Positions 24,986 to 36,860 of a stretch of 64,000 nucleotides of DNA are shown piece by piece; position 1 is the first letter of the stretch, and each line of letters opens with the position of its first letter. The stretch is from Gymnogyps californianus (taxonomy: Eukaryota > Chordata > Aves > Accipitriformes > Cathartidae): positions 2,501,792 to 2,565,791 of the forward strand of contig NC_059487.1 in assembly GCF_018139145.2 (NCBI RefSeq), in the 5' to 3' direction. The notes below the pieces were generated by a model, which worked only from the letters and a program-made list of their open reading frames with translations, was not told the origin of the DNA and did no database searches. The translations under genes were made by a program, and so were the position numbers.

Positions 24986-26038
24986 TGAAAACCTAGCTCA
25001 GCTCCAGACTCTTCCACAGCCTTTTACCAAGCTTCTGCATTTATGGCTGGGGAGCGCGGTGCTGGAGCTAGGGGGTGCAGTGTGCGTACATGTCAACACC
25101 TTCAGAAACCTGGCTTTAAAAAGAAACAAACATATTCTGAATCATTTCTATTTTCAGTACTTACATTTGAGATCATTAAAATTATGCTGGAAGGGGGTTC
25201 TGGATGGATTTACTGTAGGGCATGCTCAGCCTCCATCTGCTCTTAACCGGGATCGGAGAGTGGTTTGGAGGAAGAGGAAGGGTCACCCCTGTGCAGTTTG
25301 GACCACCTTCATTCAAGATAAATGGAGTCAAAGGATGTTTGTTCTGGAGGCAGAAAATTACCTCCCACTGGTGTTACATCTGTTAATTTGCTACAAAGAA
25401 GAAATTGAGGTTTCACAAAACCTCAGAATTGGCTCCCCAGCAAGACTGCTTGCAAATCCTCCAAAGAGAAAATCAACGCAAGCTGTTGGGCTACAAAGAG
25501 CCCAAAGTAGGCAACCTTTTTTATTTTCCTCCCCCTTCAGACTTAGAGAAGTTAACAATGTCAGAGAAGAGGAAAGCATCCCAACATTGCTCTCAGGGAT
25601 AAGAACTGGGAAAAAATTGTACAGCTTACAAGATGAGAAAGAAATTAAACTGCGGCATACAAAAACCCAATATCCCAGCTGCAGGCTCATCCACTAGGTG
25701 AAACCAATCTAATTTGTTGGACTCTTTATTCCCAAAGCCTCCCGAGACCTTGGAGTAAAAGAAAGAAGCTACGGAGAGAGAAAAGAAAGTTTCCAGCCTG
25801 GAGGAGCAAAAGGGATGTCACGTTTATTTAAAAAGAGAGAGGGGACAGTGAAATAGAAGGCAATCTTGGGTGCCTTCAAGCACTGCCAGGCAGATCCTGG
25901 AAGATAAGTGCCAGTGTTGTCAGAACTTGAATTTTTCTGAAACAGCCCTGATAACATTGATGGAGGACCCGTGCACGATGGCAGTGGTTTGAAAGCCTTG
26001 GAGCTATTGTTGATGCAAATGTAGAGCAAGAGCTAGTA
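24986..26038. other. Non-coding stretch with one 212-codon plus-strand ORF
   Basis: The ORF at 25059-25697 (plus) is the longest here outside repeats. It lacks recognisable domains, has no clear Kozak or promoter context, and overlaps a 99-codon antisense ORF. Length alone is not proof of coding in 64 kb. Confidence 0.5.
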
Positions 26039-26308
26039 CAGCGGTTCCCAAACTGTCACGGCTGACACAGGTCCCATCAGGAGAGATCCTCCTGCTTTGC
26101 TCCAGGCAACTGTGGAGAAACCTTCAGCCCAGCTAACAAAGAGTGCTGTGACGCGTACAGAGCCATAGAGGGTAAAGGAGAGCAAATACATTCATGAGTG
26201 GGGACAAGGTGGGCAGAAGGGAGCAGCCTGAAGGAGGTGGAGGAAAGTCACCCAGTCACCAGGTACCCAAAAGGTTGCCTGTGGGCCAACTTGTGTGGAA
26301 AAGCACTG
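26039..26308. mobile_element. Probable hAT-type non-autonomous DNA transposon
   Basis: The left end reads CAGCGGTTCCCAAACTG. The right end, reverse complemented, reads CAGTGCTTTTCCACACAAG and continues TTGGCCCACAGG. Both resemble the Charlie-type hAT terminus CAGTGGTTCCCAAAC. The 8-bp flanks AGCTAGTA and AGATAAAA agree at 5 of 8 positions, including T4 and A5, as expected of an old 8-bp duplication. It has no coding capacity. Confidence 0.42.
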
Positions 26309-26632
26309 AGATAAAAATGCTCTAGGCTATGAAAACAATTTCCTTAACACATTGAGAAAACAGACTTTCCGTATATCACAGAGAAAGAGGGTCGGTTAGT
26401 CATCTGCAATTGGCAAGTTTTCATAAACACTTATGCTCCTGGGAGCTGTCATGAATATTCCCTCAGCGCAGAGGAAGGGATTCATGGTCTGCCCTGCAGA
26501 CATGTGCGATTTTATATGACGAAGTGCTGCAGCTTTCATAGAATGGTCAAAACCTCAACAAGATTATTCAAGAACTTAGTCGCTGTCATTTGACTCAAAA
26601 CTGTACTTCTTGATCCACTGATGATTGGACCT

Positions 26633-27390
26633 GAATCACAGCATCATGTGTGCTGGAGGTCCGTAGTCTAACCTCCTGCTTAAACCAGGGCCAGTCAGAG
26701 CAACCTGTTCCAAGCTTTGCCCAGTTGAGTTTTGAATGCCGCACAGCCTCCTCGCACCCCTGGTTCAGTGTTTGATCACCCTCAGGGTGATTTTTTTTTC
26801 CCCCTTCTATCTAATGAGGATTTCCCTTGTTCCAACTTCTTGACTCTCACCCTTCCATCATGTACCTCTGGAAGAGCCTTCTCAGCAACCCTCATCAGGC
26901 CGTTGCAGATGGTGATGAGGTCTCAGCTTCACCTTCTCTTCTTTGGGCTGAACAGACCCAACTCACTCAGCCTCTCCTTCTATGTCCTGTTCTCCAGCCC
27001 CAACCCTTTTGGTGGCCCCTGCTGGACTCACTGGACTTGCACTGGAAGCCAAAACAGCCCAGCACTGCAGGTGGAGTCTCACTGCTGCAGAAAAAGGGCA
27101 AGGATCCCCTCCCTTGCCATGCTGGCTGCACTCTTGCTAATGCAGCTTTTGTGGGGCACGGTGTTGATTCATGCTTGACTTGTCCACCAGCAGCCCCAGG
27201 AGCATTTTCTGCAAAGCTGCCAGTGTACCCAGTGTTGTTGGGTTATTCCCTCCCAGGACAGGATTTTGCTTTTGCCTTTGTTGAACTTTGTAAGGTTCCC
27301 AACAGCCCATTTCTGCAGCCTGGCAAGGTCCCTGTAGATAGCAGCCCTGTCCTCCAGCGTACCAACTGTTCTCCCCAAATTATGGGGAAG
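26633..27390 (-). mobile_element. CR1 LINE 3' region, about 0.75 kb
   Basis: The plus strand is the reverse complement of a CR1 3' region. It starts with the tail-side ctgaatcacagcatcatg, followed by gtctaacctcctgcttaaac, agcaacctgttccaagc, cagttgagttttgaatgc, ctttgggctgaacagaccca, ctcactcagcctctccttct, a gatgcagcccagg-like segment, and gcaaggtccctgtagata with ctgtcctccagcgtaccaac. The two ORFs of 148 and 215 codons here lie antisense to the element and are not genes. Confidence 0.88.
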
Positions 27391-30300
27391 GCACTCCAAA
27401 GTCTATGCTGTCAAGGAGAGTGGTTTTATTCCGCAATAGCTACAAGAACCTTGGTATGCTTCCATGCAATTTAAAATATAAATTAATAAGATTATTTTTA
27501 ATTGAAATAGAGTGGAGTCTACATTCTGTGCTCCAAACTCTGCACAAACTAAAATTTCTGACGCCTGACCTGCTCATATATCTAAATCTCTCTTTCCTCA
27601 TTCATATTAGAGCTGGTAGAATTAATACATTATTCAGTGATTTAGTCCTTCCGTCCATGATCCAAACCCATTTTCTGCAAATGTATTCATTGCTTCCTCA
27701 TGTTTGTTGACTTGTTATGTGAAGGACATTCAGCCTATATAGAGTATTTGGGAACATTTTGCTTTGTTTGCAAAACGTTATCTGTGGTGGGGAGGTCATT
27801 TGTCTCAAAGTATTGTTCCCACCACCCGAATCTTTATAAATGAAGGATTAGTGAATTACAAATGCAGACACGTAATAGCTATGGAATATTACGGAATAAT
27901 ATTATGGAATAATAATAATATGGAATAAGTAGTCAGGTCTATTTCCAGTTCAAGAAATCCTAGTTGCCACACAAATACCCTTATTTACTTTTGTTCTGGG
28001 ATGAGGAAGAGCTTGTTTCCCAAAGGCTGGTGGAGCTGTGTATCTTGAATTGCCCTTAATGTCCACGGCTAAGGGCTAAGAAGAGGGCTCTGTAAGATGG
28101 GCCAAAACCCCATATCAATTGGGAACATACCTTCATGAGCACGTTCGTCGTTCAGGTGGAGTTTGCATTGTACCTAGTTGGAAAAGTTCTCAAATTATTT
28201 TTGTAGGTATTTTGTAGGGATACCTTAGAGAAGGGGAGGGAGGTGGTGGTGCAGAATTACAGCTACTTTACTCAAGGCATCACTGAGACATGCTGAGCTC
28301 AGTCCCATGCTGACATGAACCCGTCCCATGCCGCTGCCAGATAGGGTTGAGCCCTCAGGAGCTCCTGAGCTTGGCCTGAGCCCTTATTGTCCACGTGCCT
28401 GCATGCAAGGAGCATTGGCAGGACTGGACTGGAGGCCTTGCTGGGTCCTCTGGGACCTCTACAGATCTACCTTCCTGGTACCCCCGGGGCAGCAGGGCAG
28501 TCCCCGTCCCGCAGGCTGGCTGGCGCCGCTCTCCCAAAGAACAGCTGGATCTCGCCTCTGGCAGCAAGGAGCACCCAGGTGCCAGAGATCTGCACACCTA
28601 CAGCCCAGCCCACCTCACTAAAGATCCCAATCAATATTTCCCATTAGAGAGCTACTGAAGTGGAAGCAATTTGGCCATGAGTTGTTGCTGGAGGTCTGAT
28701 CTTCTTCCTGCTTCGGGCTGCGAAGGCTCGTAGGGTGAAAGATTTACAGCATTTTGGAGAGACAGGGTTATCCTTCATGAGACAGGAACATTGACAAGCT
28801 GGGCCTTTTCGTCTTCATTCCACTCCTGAAATCCCTCTTGATTCATTACACTTTGTCCTTCTCGTTGGTGTAATGAAATAAAAATGTTTATGTTGATATA
28901 TAAAGATAGCAACATTGATTTTCTTTTCTGCAGTAGATTTGATTACTATCAAGCTTCCAAAGCCTTCCTGAGGTCTTTTTTTATTTTATTGCGACACCTT
29001 TTCAAACTCACAGCTTTTTCGTAATTGTATTTTCTGCTGAGAGAAGCATGTGGAAGAATTTGAAAAGGATGCAGGTGAGGTCTCAGAGGGGCCATTTCAA
29101 TGCATTAAAATGTTGAAATGCTCTGATTTTACAAAGATGGTACTTCACAAATTACATATTTGCAAAAACTTAAGATGAAATTATAAATATAAGACTGCAA
29201 GCAAAGTTATTTCACATTTATTATTACTTCCTCTAGATTTTCATCTCATATCAGATCCCTGGGGTTTTGGAGGTTTGCTGATATTTTGACACTATTTGTA
29301 TTCCTGTTTCAGTGTATGATACCTTCAATACGCTTATAGGAATGAATGAGCAGATGTAGGTAAAATGTACAGGTGCCTTAAATATGCTCAAAAACAGAGC
29401 CAGCTTTAATGTTTAGACAACATATCTGTCTCTCTGTGTTAAACCTGCGCTAGTCTCGAACCTGAAGAAGAAACTCCAGACTGGAAACCTTTGAGAGAAC
29501 TGAGGCATTTGATATCTACAGCTGAGTCTTACACCTCAGTCTAATTGAGGTCCCTTTTACATGCCCTGTTCTGCACTGTAGAATGGGGAAAAAAGCAGAG
29601 GCTGAGGCTGTGCTTTTGCAATATTTCAAATCCTGGAGATACAAAAAACACCAGAAACTTTAGTAGTGCTCATGCTATTCCAGACCAAGACACAGAAATC
29701 ACCCAGAGGCTATTGGGACGATCTCTTGCACAGCTGGTCTGTTCCAGGTGCTAAGCTGGTCCTACAGCAAACACTTCCTTGTTAGGCTGCTTAGAGTTAT
29801 TGATTTACTGAGACAGAATGGTAATTATTATGGAATCCATGAAAAGGCTTGTTGTTTTCTTTTTTCTTAACGAACAGTGTTCTCCAATTAATCTTGGCTT
29901 TGTTATGAATGTGGGAAAGATTCTTCGTAACTACCAAAGAAAATGATTTTTCGAGTTTCAATGTGTTTATATTCAGCACAACTTCACCATTTCCTTGTTT
30001 GCTAAAAAAAAGGGATATAGATGAAGCTGGAGCCAGCTTTTCCCTAGAGGTGTTCACTTAGTGATTTAAACTTCAGCTTCCCAACAGAGCCTGGAACTAC
30101 ATGTTTGAATAAGGCTTGATTCAAAATGTTTAAGGAAAGTGAATTAAATTCAACTGCTTACTCAATGAGCTTTCTGGAAAGATCCTGGATAAGTCTTCCC
30201 AATCCAGAAGTACAAGAACAGTAAATGTGCGTAGACATGGGACTGCAGGCCAGACATCTCTCTTGGGTATCCTGTAATTCTTATATGGCCCTACAGTAGG

Positions 30301-32005
30301 AATTTCAGGTTTCTGTAACCGAGTTTCTCCTCCAATCCTTTTCTTTTCTGACCATCAAGCACCGGAAACGCCATCTCAGCAAGCAAGCAGAAGTTTCAGA
30401 ATGTTTCCATTCAAAGGAAACATGATTTTTTTTTTCACATTATTGCTTATCTTTCTGTGAAAGGCTAATCTTCGGGCATTTCCTGACACAAAATTCTAAA
30501 TGTAGCATTTCAAAATTGCCTAAAATTTTATTATAAGATTTTCAGATCAGGTGAAAATGCTTCAATGGCTGAATTAAGGAATCTGATACTAATATACTGG
30601 AAACACAATCCAAGCTTTTCTTCAGATAGTGGCTCAGTCTGCTTTTCAGATTGTTGACTTAATTTTCCTGTATCTTTTATGCTCTTTGAAATATTTTTTT
30701 TTCTCCTTCTAACATAAAAGAAAGTCCATTTCATTAATTCAGTCTTTTTTTTCTTTGGTATTTCCCTCTACCAGTCAAATCCCTAGTTGGGGTCCCAGCT
30801 GGGGAGGGGGCAGCTGACAAATACCCTGCTCCTCCGAGGCAGCCTTCTGGCTGGGATGCAGCAACTGTGAGCCATCTCGTAGGGTTACAGGCTGAAGATA
30901 TCCAATCCTGACATAATAAATGAAGAAATATGGGTGGTCCCTTAATCTGCTGGCCCCCCTGGCCCCCCACTGGCCCTGCAGCTAGTGCACTTGTTTGGCA
31001 TGTGGCAGGCCTGGAGTAAAGCCTCTTTGGACCTCCTGCCAAGGAGCGCAAAAACAAGACTATGTAATACTTTGAGGTGTTCCTCTCAAGCCCCGTGACC
31101 CTAGCAGAGCTGGTCTGTTTAGCACAAATGAGTTTTGGAGCAGGGACTTGAACATCTCACAGCCATGTGTAATTGCCATGGACTGGAAGGCCAGTTCCTT
31201 GCTCCTTCTTTCAGTTAATGAATATATTGAGTATGGTTCCTCAACCCACATATGTCCAGAATCCCAGTTGTTCAGCTATGAGGCACAAGGAAGTGATGTG
31301 ACCCTGAGTCTTCCCACAGGCCCGGTGAGTGCCTGGACTATGGAGCCAAAGCAGCACACTGAGCTGAAGCTTGCAGAAAGTCAGGCACAAAGTCCCCGAG
31401 CTGCAGATCTCATGGAGTGCAAGCCTGAGGGGAGCTCTGAGCAGTTCACGGCCAGTTACGCACATGCCTGCGGGCAGAAATTTTAGTTCTTCTGGGATTT
31501 TAGTGAGATAAATGGTGGCGTTTCCTGGATATTTGCATCCCCAAGATCAATTGGGGGAGGTGACAATCTAGTATTTCAACTCTAGAATAGCAGACAATGC
31601 ACGCCTTCACCAATCTAACCCTAAGCAAACGCACACATCTTCACTTTGTATTTCTTCTCAGTCCCCTCCAGGATGCATTTGAATCCTAGATGAAAACTCA
31701 TTCAGCATTAAACACTTTGTTAGCTGGATTAGCCTGAGGGGGTGCTCATAATTGCAGTATTGTTAGGGCTGCTTTTCATTTAAAATCATTCTGTTAGAGA
31801 TGCTTTCATACACAGAGTCCTGTAATTTTCCTAGTAGTGGGCTGGGTGTAAACTCCTTGCTAAGCTGATAGACGTCTTTTTCTATAAAGTCAATTACTGT
31901 AGAAAATCCACTAATACAAAGGGCATAATGCAATTATTTGGAATTGATTTCTTATAAGCTTATGAATAGACATTTGGGCAAGTTCAAGTTTGCTGAGAGA
32001 GTTTA
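27391..32005. other. AT-rich non-coding stretch
   Basis: No gene recognised. It includes AT-rich, homeodomain-site-rich sequence at about 28,820-29,300 and 31,690-32,000 that could be regulatory, and a GC-richer patch at 28,330-28,620 with overlapping chance ORFs. Confidence 0.5.
27880..27928. repeat. Degenerate AT-rich tandem repeat
   Basis: Repeated atggaata / ataatatt units, about four imperfect copies. Low-complexity DNA with no gene context. Confidence 0.7.
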
Positions 32006-32160
32006 TAATAATAGCTGTCACATTTTACATTAGCTTTCATCCCAGGAGATTTCAAAGCACTTCACAAATCCTGAACTCACATCTCTAAAGAGGAACCATG
32101 GCCCAGTGCCCACTTGCCTTTTGCTCGGGAAATCTGCATTTGATTCCCCCTTTCACCACA
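32006..32160 (-). repeat. MIR-like ancient SINE
   Basis: The plus strand reads ataatagctgtcaca, then ttagctttcatcccaggaga and tttcaaagcacttcacaaat. This is the reverse complement of the amniote MIR-like tail pattern (TTTGTAAAGCGCTTTGAGATC...GATGAAAGGCGCTATATAAG). The far side, with gggaaatctgcatttgattc, would correspond to the body (GAATAGAACCC). It is diverged but in consistent order. Confidence 0.5.
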
Positions 32161-33246
32161 GCTTTCCAGCACAATCCTTTACAAGTCTTCAAACCGCTGC
32201 TACAAAACATGCAAAAATGCGTGCTCCTTCTGCAGGGCAGTGGGAGAATAGACACTGCAACAACTGGCAGGGATAAGAAAGTGCAAAACAATGTGGAAGA
32301 AGTCCATTTAGACCAAGATCAGCTCTTAGGATGAGAGTCAACTGCCTTGACTTATTCTTCTTAGAGTCAGATGCTGATTCAGCTGGTCACCTTGGCTGAA
32401 GCCCTTTGATAAAACAATTGGAATGCCAGAGGAGAGCATCAATCCTATTTGCATGCCTAAAATAGGACAAATGTCCCACTGCCAACAGGGGCCTACTTCT
32501 CTCTGTGGACTTTAAAGGAACCTAAGAGTGAAGAACGTGGATTTAGACTTGCAACTTTTCACCATCTAAAGGTAAAGGACTCCTCCCCAATATGCCGTGG
32601 AAGTCCCAGCAGTTGATTCAGAGCTATGGGCACTTTGCTTTTTAGTAGTAAAAGGCAAGTGGTGATGATAATAGTAACAACAGCGATGATAATGAGCTGT
32701 GAATGTTTTCAGGAGGATGTAGGCACCGGAGGAAGGAAGCAAAAGGATGACAGCCAAGTATGAACCACAGTTCAGTGGCACTGATGGCTAAAAATATGGC
32801 TCATTCTTAGTGGTTCATTAATGGCGTTTGATGCATTTATGAGAAACTTTATGCGATCACTTTGCAAAGCTCCAGCATTATCCAAAGGCAGAACCTTCAC
32901 AAGGAAATAGCAATCATGTACTGCAAGAGGCTTTAATGAGGTTGTCAGTGTTATTACGGGCCTTTCCTGGCCAATGCAACCTATAGCTAGGAGAGATTTC
33001 ATTAAAAATCTAAATAAAGCTGAGGCTCTGAAGTAAAATTGAGGCATGTATTCCCCATACAATAAATACATTCTGCATGTCTGTAAGGAACAAGGAGGAG
33101 TCATGTTTTTATTTATTTTTCCCTCTGACTAAGATGAGCTTCAGGTAAGTATATAGACCAGGAGGAGCAGCATCAGTACAGACGGCATTGTGCTGAAATA
33201 AATCCATTTTTCATCTAGCATCCCCCACATTTGGCATCCTGGTCTA

Positions 33247-33288
33247 GTCTTTTTTTTTTTTTTTTCCTTTCTTTTTTTTTTTTTTTTT
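33247..33288. repeat. Poly-T / polypyrimidine tract
   Basis: Two T-runs of about 16 and 17 bases (33250-33265 and 33272-33288) separated by ccttt c. There is no splice acceptor or exon directly downstream, so it is probably a simple repeat or a decayed A-tail of a minus-strand insertion. Confidence 0.8.
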
Positions 33289-35719
33289 AACAAAGTCGCA
33301 GTGGACATAAAATAAACCTGACCCTTCTTAATTTATATTTGCATCAATTCATACCATTTGAAGAATAGTTTTCACATTCTAAGTAGGCCAGATAATAGTT
33401 AATTGACTAGATAATTGCACCATCAAGCGTGCCACTTTGTAAGAATGAGGATGTACTACTTTAATATTTTAAAATTTTCAAAATTGTTTCAGACGTATGG
33501 GGATTTTATAATATTTACTGTGCAGCACCTCAGACGCCAGCCTGATGAAGGACCAGGCTTAACTGAAGTTATTGTAATCATGCCACTGTTTTTAAAAGGA
33601 CCTGAAAAAATAGGCATTATAAAGAAATATTGACAGATTAAATAGATTCTATGATGGGAACTGGGAAATTGCTCAATTAAAGCATGTGTGTATTACAACA
33701 TTAGGCAATTATTAAATTAACAGATGGCAGAGACTTCTCAGAGCTCTGAAAATGGATCCTAGCAGCATCCAAGTGATAAAGGGAAAGTCATGTGATAATG
33801 CAGGCATGAATCTGAATATCCCTCTCAATCACTGGCACATGGGAATTCAGGGGATGAAACTGATGCCTTGATCTCACAGTAGCAATAACAGAGTAACTCA
33901 CATGGTGATGAAAAATCTGTGTATATTTCCCCCACTCCCTTAGTTAACAGTAAATTGCTCCCCAAAAGGTGATTTTCCTTGTTCCCCAACCACCAGCAGA
34001 TCTGCTAGAGGAAAAATAATGGGGGAAGATAGGGGAACCAAAGAAGGTTAACTCACAAAATAGCATAATATACCACCTCTTTGCCCACGATCTCAGATGC
34101 TGGGAATGCTCACCTGAGACACAGGAAAGCCCAGGTCCACCTCCCTCCTGTCCTGGAGGGATCCAGGTCGCATTCTGCACCTCCCGTGTACCCACCTTTG
34201 GGTCGTAGTCTGGACCTCACAACAAACTGCTCCAAAGCACAGTGAGGAAGCGAGCGCTTTGCATCTTTCTTCCTTATACTGTTCCCGTTCCTTAAGGGAT
34301 TAAACTTCACTGGAGCAAAGACTGTAATGCTGGTGAACCATCACATCCTCTATATGGTTCTTGAAATCTGCTAAGCAGCACGGTACCCCTGATGAGCGTG
34401 GGTGGGTTAAAACTTCCTGCAAAGGGGTGGTTGGAAGAGCCCTGTGACAAGTGAGACACAGTCCCTGTCCCTGCTCTGGACATGGAAGAGATTGAGTATG
34501 ATTTTGACCCTCGGCTGAGCCCTGTCCCCTCCAGGAAAGGGGCTCTTCACTCCTTGCCGCTGGCATTTTTCTCAGCTGCAAGGATTTTTTTAGCACATTG
34601 TTAAATCCAAGAGCAAAAGCTTGAGAAAGGCTCATTAGCCTGGAGGTAAGAACAATCGCTCGGGAAGTAGGTTTGCTTCAGGGAACAGTTAATTGTTTAT
34701 ACAAAGCTTCACAGTGTTGAAAAAGTAAGATTTACCATACAGGCATCCAGGCTGTCTCCTTGGCCTGCCAGTGGTCAGAGCACTTTCCCGGGCAGACGAC
34801 TGATCCCTTAAATCCCCTCAAGCAGAAAGAAAATTCAGATGACACCAACTTCTTGAGCAGCTTGTAACCCCAGGCCTCCATTTTCAGCATGAAAAGTTTT
34901 GCATTAAATGGAAAACTGTGCATCGAACCACATGAAGTGTTTAAGATTTGCATTTTGTGGAAGATGGAGAGCGTAGTGTTGCTTCAGCTCTCCAAAGCTC
35001 AACACTTTTTTGAAAAAGTTTTGGTTTGGCTGTCACATGGAAAAATAAATCAATCATTCACACAATTTTAGCAATTACCCCCTTTTCAGGTTGAATTTAT
35101 CAAGATTGGAACCCTGGAGTTAAAGCAAATCCAAGATAGCTGTTTCATTATTCTGGACCTCTTAGTATCTAATAATTTCCAACACTATAAAATACAAGCA
35201 AAATTTCCCATTTCCGCAACTTTTTTTTCACTGTGGGCAAAGTCTGGTCTGCACACGGAGCTCCCCTAGACGACAATGGGGAACATGTCATTTACTTACA
35301 GTAATCATTTATTTTTAAGAATTAAATAGGCAATGAGTGGTTGATGGGTTTTGTACCCACAATCTGATGGTCATCAAACATCTCAAAAGTGGCCTGGAAA
35401 GAAAGGTTAACTTTCAGAAGTATTTCACACGGGTAACAATAAGAATTCAGATATATTTGAAACGCACAAGAGAACACATCTTTGTAGGCACAGGAATCTG
35501 CTACCCAACAGCAAGAACAGCTGAGCTGGAGCGTATCACAAACTATCAAAGAAAACTCTTTAACACCATTGTTGAGAATAGAGCACACCCAAGAAAATAA
35601 ATAAATGTTAGACTTATATCTTGTGATTTAAATACAAGCCACAGCTTGGCTTAGAATTCAGAACTGTTTCACTCTCCCAGACAGGGACTGGGGATATATT
35701 ATCTGTGGAGAACTATATG

Positions 35720-35870
35720 GAAAACAAAGATACTTTGGAGATTTAGGAGCCAAAGTCCTGCTTTCAGCAGTGACATAGAAACTCAGACATGCCAAGGGCC
35801 GGATTCTCAAAGATGTTTTGGGGTTTAGGGATGCAGACAGACTCAGGTTAGTCAGATGCATACTAGTCAG
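35720..35870. repeat. Possible ancient amniote MITE fragment
   Basis: The segment agggccggattctcaaagat followed by gttttggggtttagggatgc and agacagactc resembles one arm of a palindromic amniote repeat (GGGCCxGATTTTCAAAGGT...TTTAGG...GATGCAGATAGGC). The other arm is not evident. This is a tentative call. Confidence 0.33.
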
Positions 35871-36198
35871 GGAAAAGGATCTTTTTTTAATCCAGATGCA
35901 ATAGGTGTGAAAGAGCACAGATACAAGTCAGAGATTTCAACCTGTGATCTGAGAGCTCTGGGCAGGGGAGAGCACGTGAGGGGGCTGTGAGCCAGTTCAA
36001 AGGAGTCCATAAGAAGTGACTTAGAAAATTACTTTCATCCACACTGTAGCGCAATCCATAGCACTGACTTCCAAAGTGTTTGCATCTCTATCCAAAGCAA
36101 AAGCAGAATCCACAGGTTGAAGACGTTTGGAAACTTCTGGTCCAGCCCACTTGGAAGACTAATATTACAGCAAGAAGGGCAAAACAACCGTAATGATC

Positions 36199-36860
36199 CT
36201 ACTCTCCAAAGAAATCATTCATGCTTACAGAGAAAGTAAAAATTGAATTGGGCATTATGAAAAATTCTCTGTGTAGCTGCAACTATAACCTAGATAATTC
36301 ATTTAGGCTAAATATATGGTTATAATTGAAAATCCAAATAAGGTATGCATATGCATTGATCCATATGATTTAAATCAAGCTATAAAACGTCAACATTATC
36401 CAGCAAAAGCTGCTGAAGAAATGGCAGCCAAGCAGAATATGAAATTCCAGGGAGACCATTGCGCTGGCTGGGAGGAGGACTTAATTGATTTTGACAAAGA
36501 AACCTATTTGCTGTTTAATTGATTCCTACTCTAAATTCACAGCGCTTTCAGACCTAGCAGAGAGAAGCAGCAGAATAGTGATTACCCGTAGCAAATTACA
36601 GCCGGCCAGGTCCAGAATACTTCAGGTCCTGGTTATTCTCTATTTACCAAATTACTACTGTGGACTTTCAGAGAAACACTGAAATCTACTCATATAAGCA
36701 CACCAATCTCTCGAAGAGTAACAGGATGATTGAGAGCGCTATTCAGACCACCAGAAAGACCTCAGGAGAAGCAGTAAGGATCCTCACTGTATTCCAAACA
36801 TTCATGCTCTTCTGCACCTCCTTTAGGTTAGTGGGAGCTGTATTTGCTGGTTGAAAGGAA
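36199..36860 (+). mobile_element. Decayed Ty3/Gypsy retrotransposon: RT and integrase fragments
   Basis: Three plus-strand frames give Gypsy polyprotein signatures in the correct order. At 36200-36260 a YSPKKSFMLTEKVKIELGIM segment resembles the start of Gypsy reverse transcriptase (pattern PPR-x-P-x-x-L-x-EKVK-x-EL-x-x-M). From 36316 comes MVIIENPNKV, then ICIDPYDLNQAIKRQHYP (36349-36402), a close match to the RT block ICxDPxDLNxAIKRxHYP. From about 36518 a second frame gives IDSYSKF and later ARSRILQVLV, resembling the integrase core (DYxSxF ... ARxGIPxxLV). A third frame from 36660 gives SKSNRMIESAIQT, matching SNGxAExAVQT and keeping the Glu of the DDE triad. RNase H and the integrase zinc-binding region are missing between 36520 and 36525. 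Several frameshifts and stops show it is dead. The best fit is a Mag-like clade, but that placement is tentative. No LTRs were found. A weak continuation toward 37165 is possible. Confidence 0.8.

Larger units (their letters stand above)
32161..36198. other. Non-coding stretch before the Gypsy fossil
   Basis: No gene recognised. The stretch 32,780-33,110 lacks repeats and has a 110-codon minus-strand ORF without domains. It looks like conserved non-coding DNA in composition. A T-tract lies at 33,247 and a possible MITE at 35,720. Confidence 0.5.

Noticed and set aside
25059..25697. 212-codon plus-strand ORF
   Set aside because: No recognisable domain, no promoter or splice context and an antisense ORF in the same place. 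A second ORF of similar length (215 codons) in this window lies antisense inside a CR1 repeat, so length alone is weak evidence.
27169..27399. Minus-strand ORF resembling CR1 reverse transcriptase (DLARLQKWAVGNLTKFNKGK)
   Set aside because: The same nucleotides fit the CR1 3' non-coding consensus (gcaaggtccctgtagata, ctccagcgtaccaac) better, so the resemblance to RT was not used as a coding call.
26827..27474. 215-codon plus-strand ORF
   Set aside because: It lies antisense within the 3' region of a CR1 element and reads repeat sequence, not a gene.
29440..29500. cctgaagaagaaactc segment resembling a reptile repeat
   Set aside because: The match is short and the flanks do not continue the pattern.
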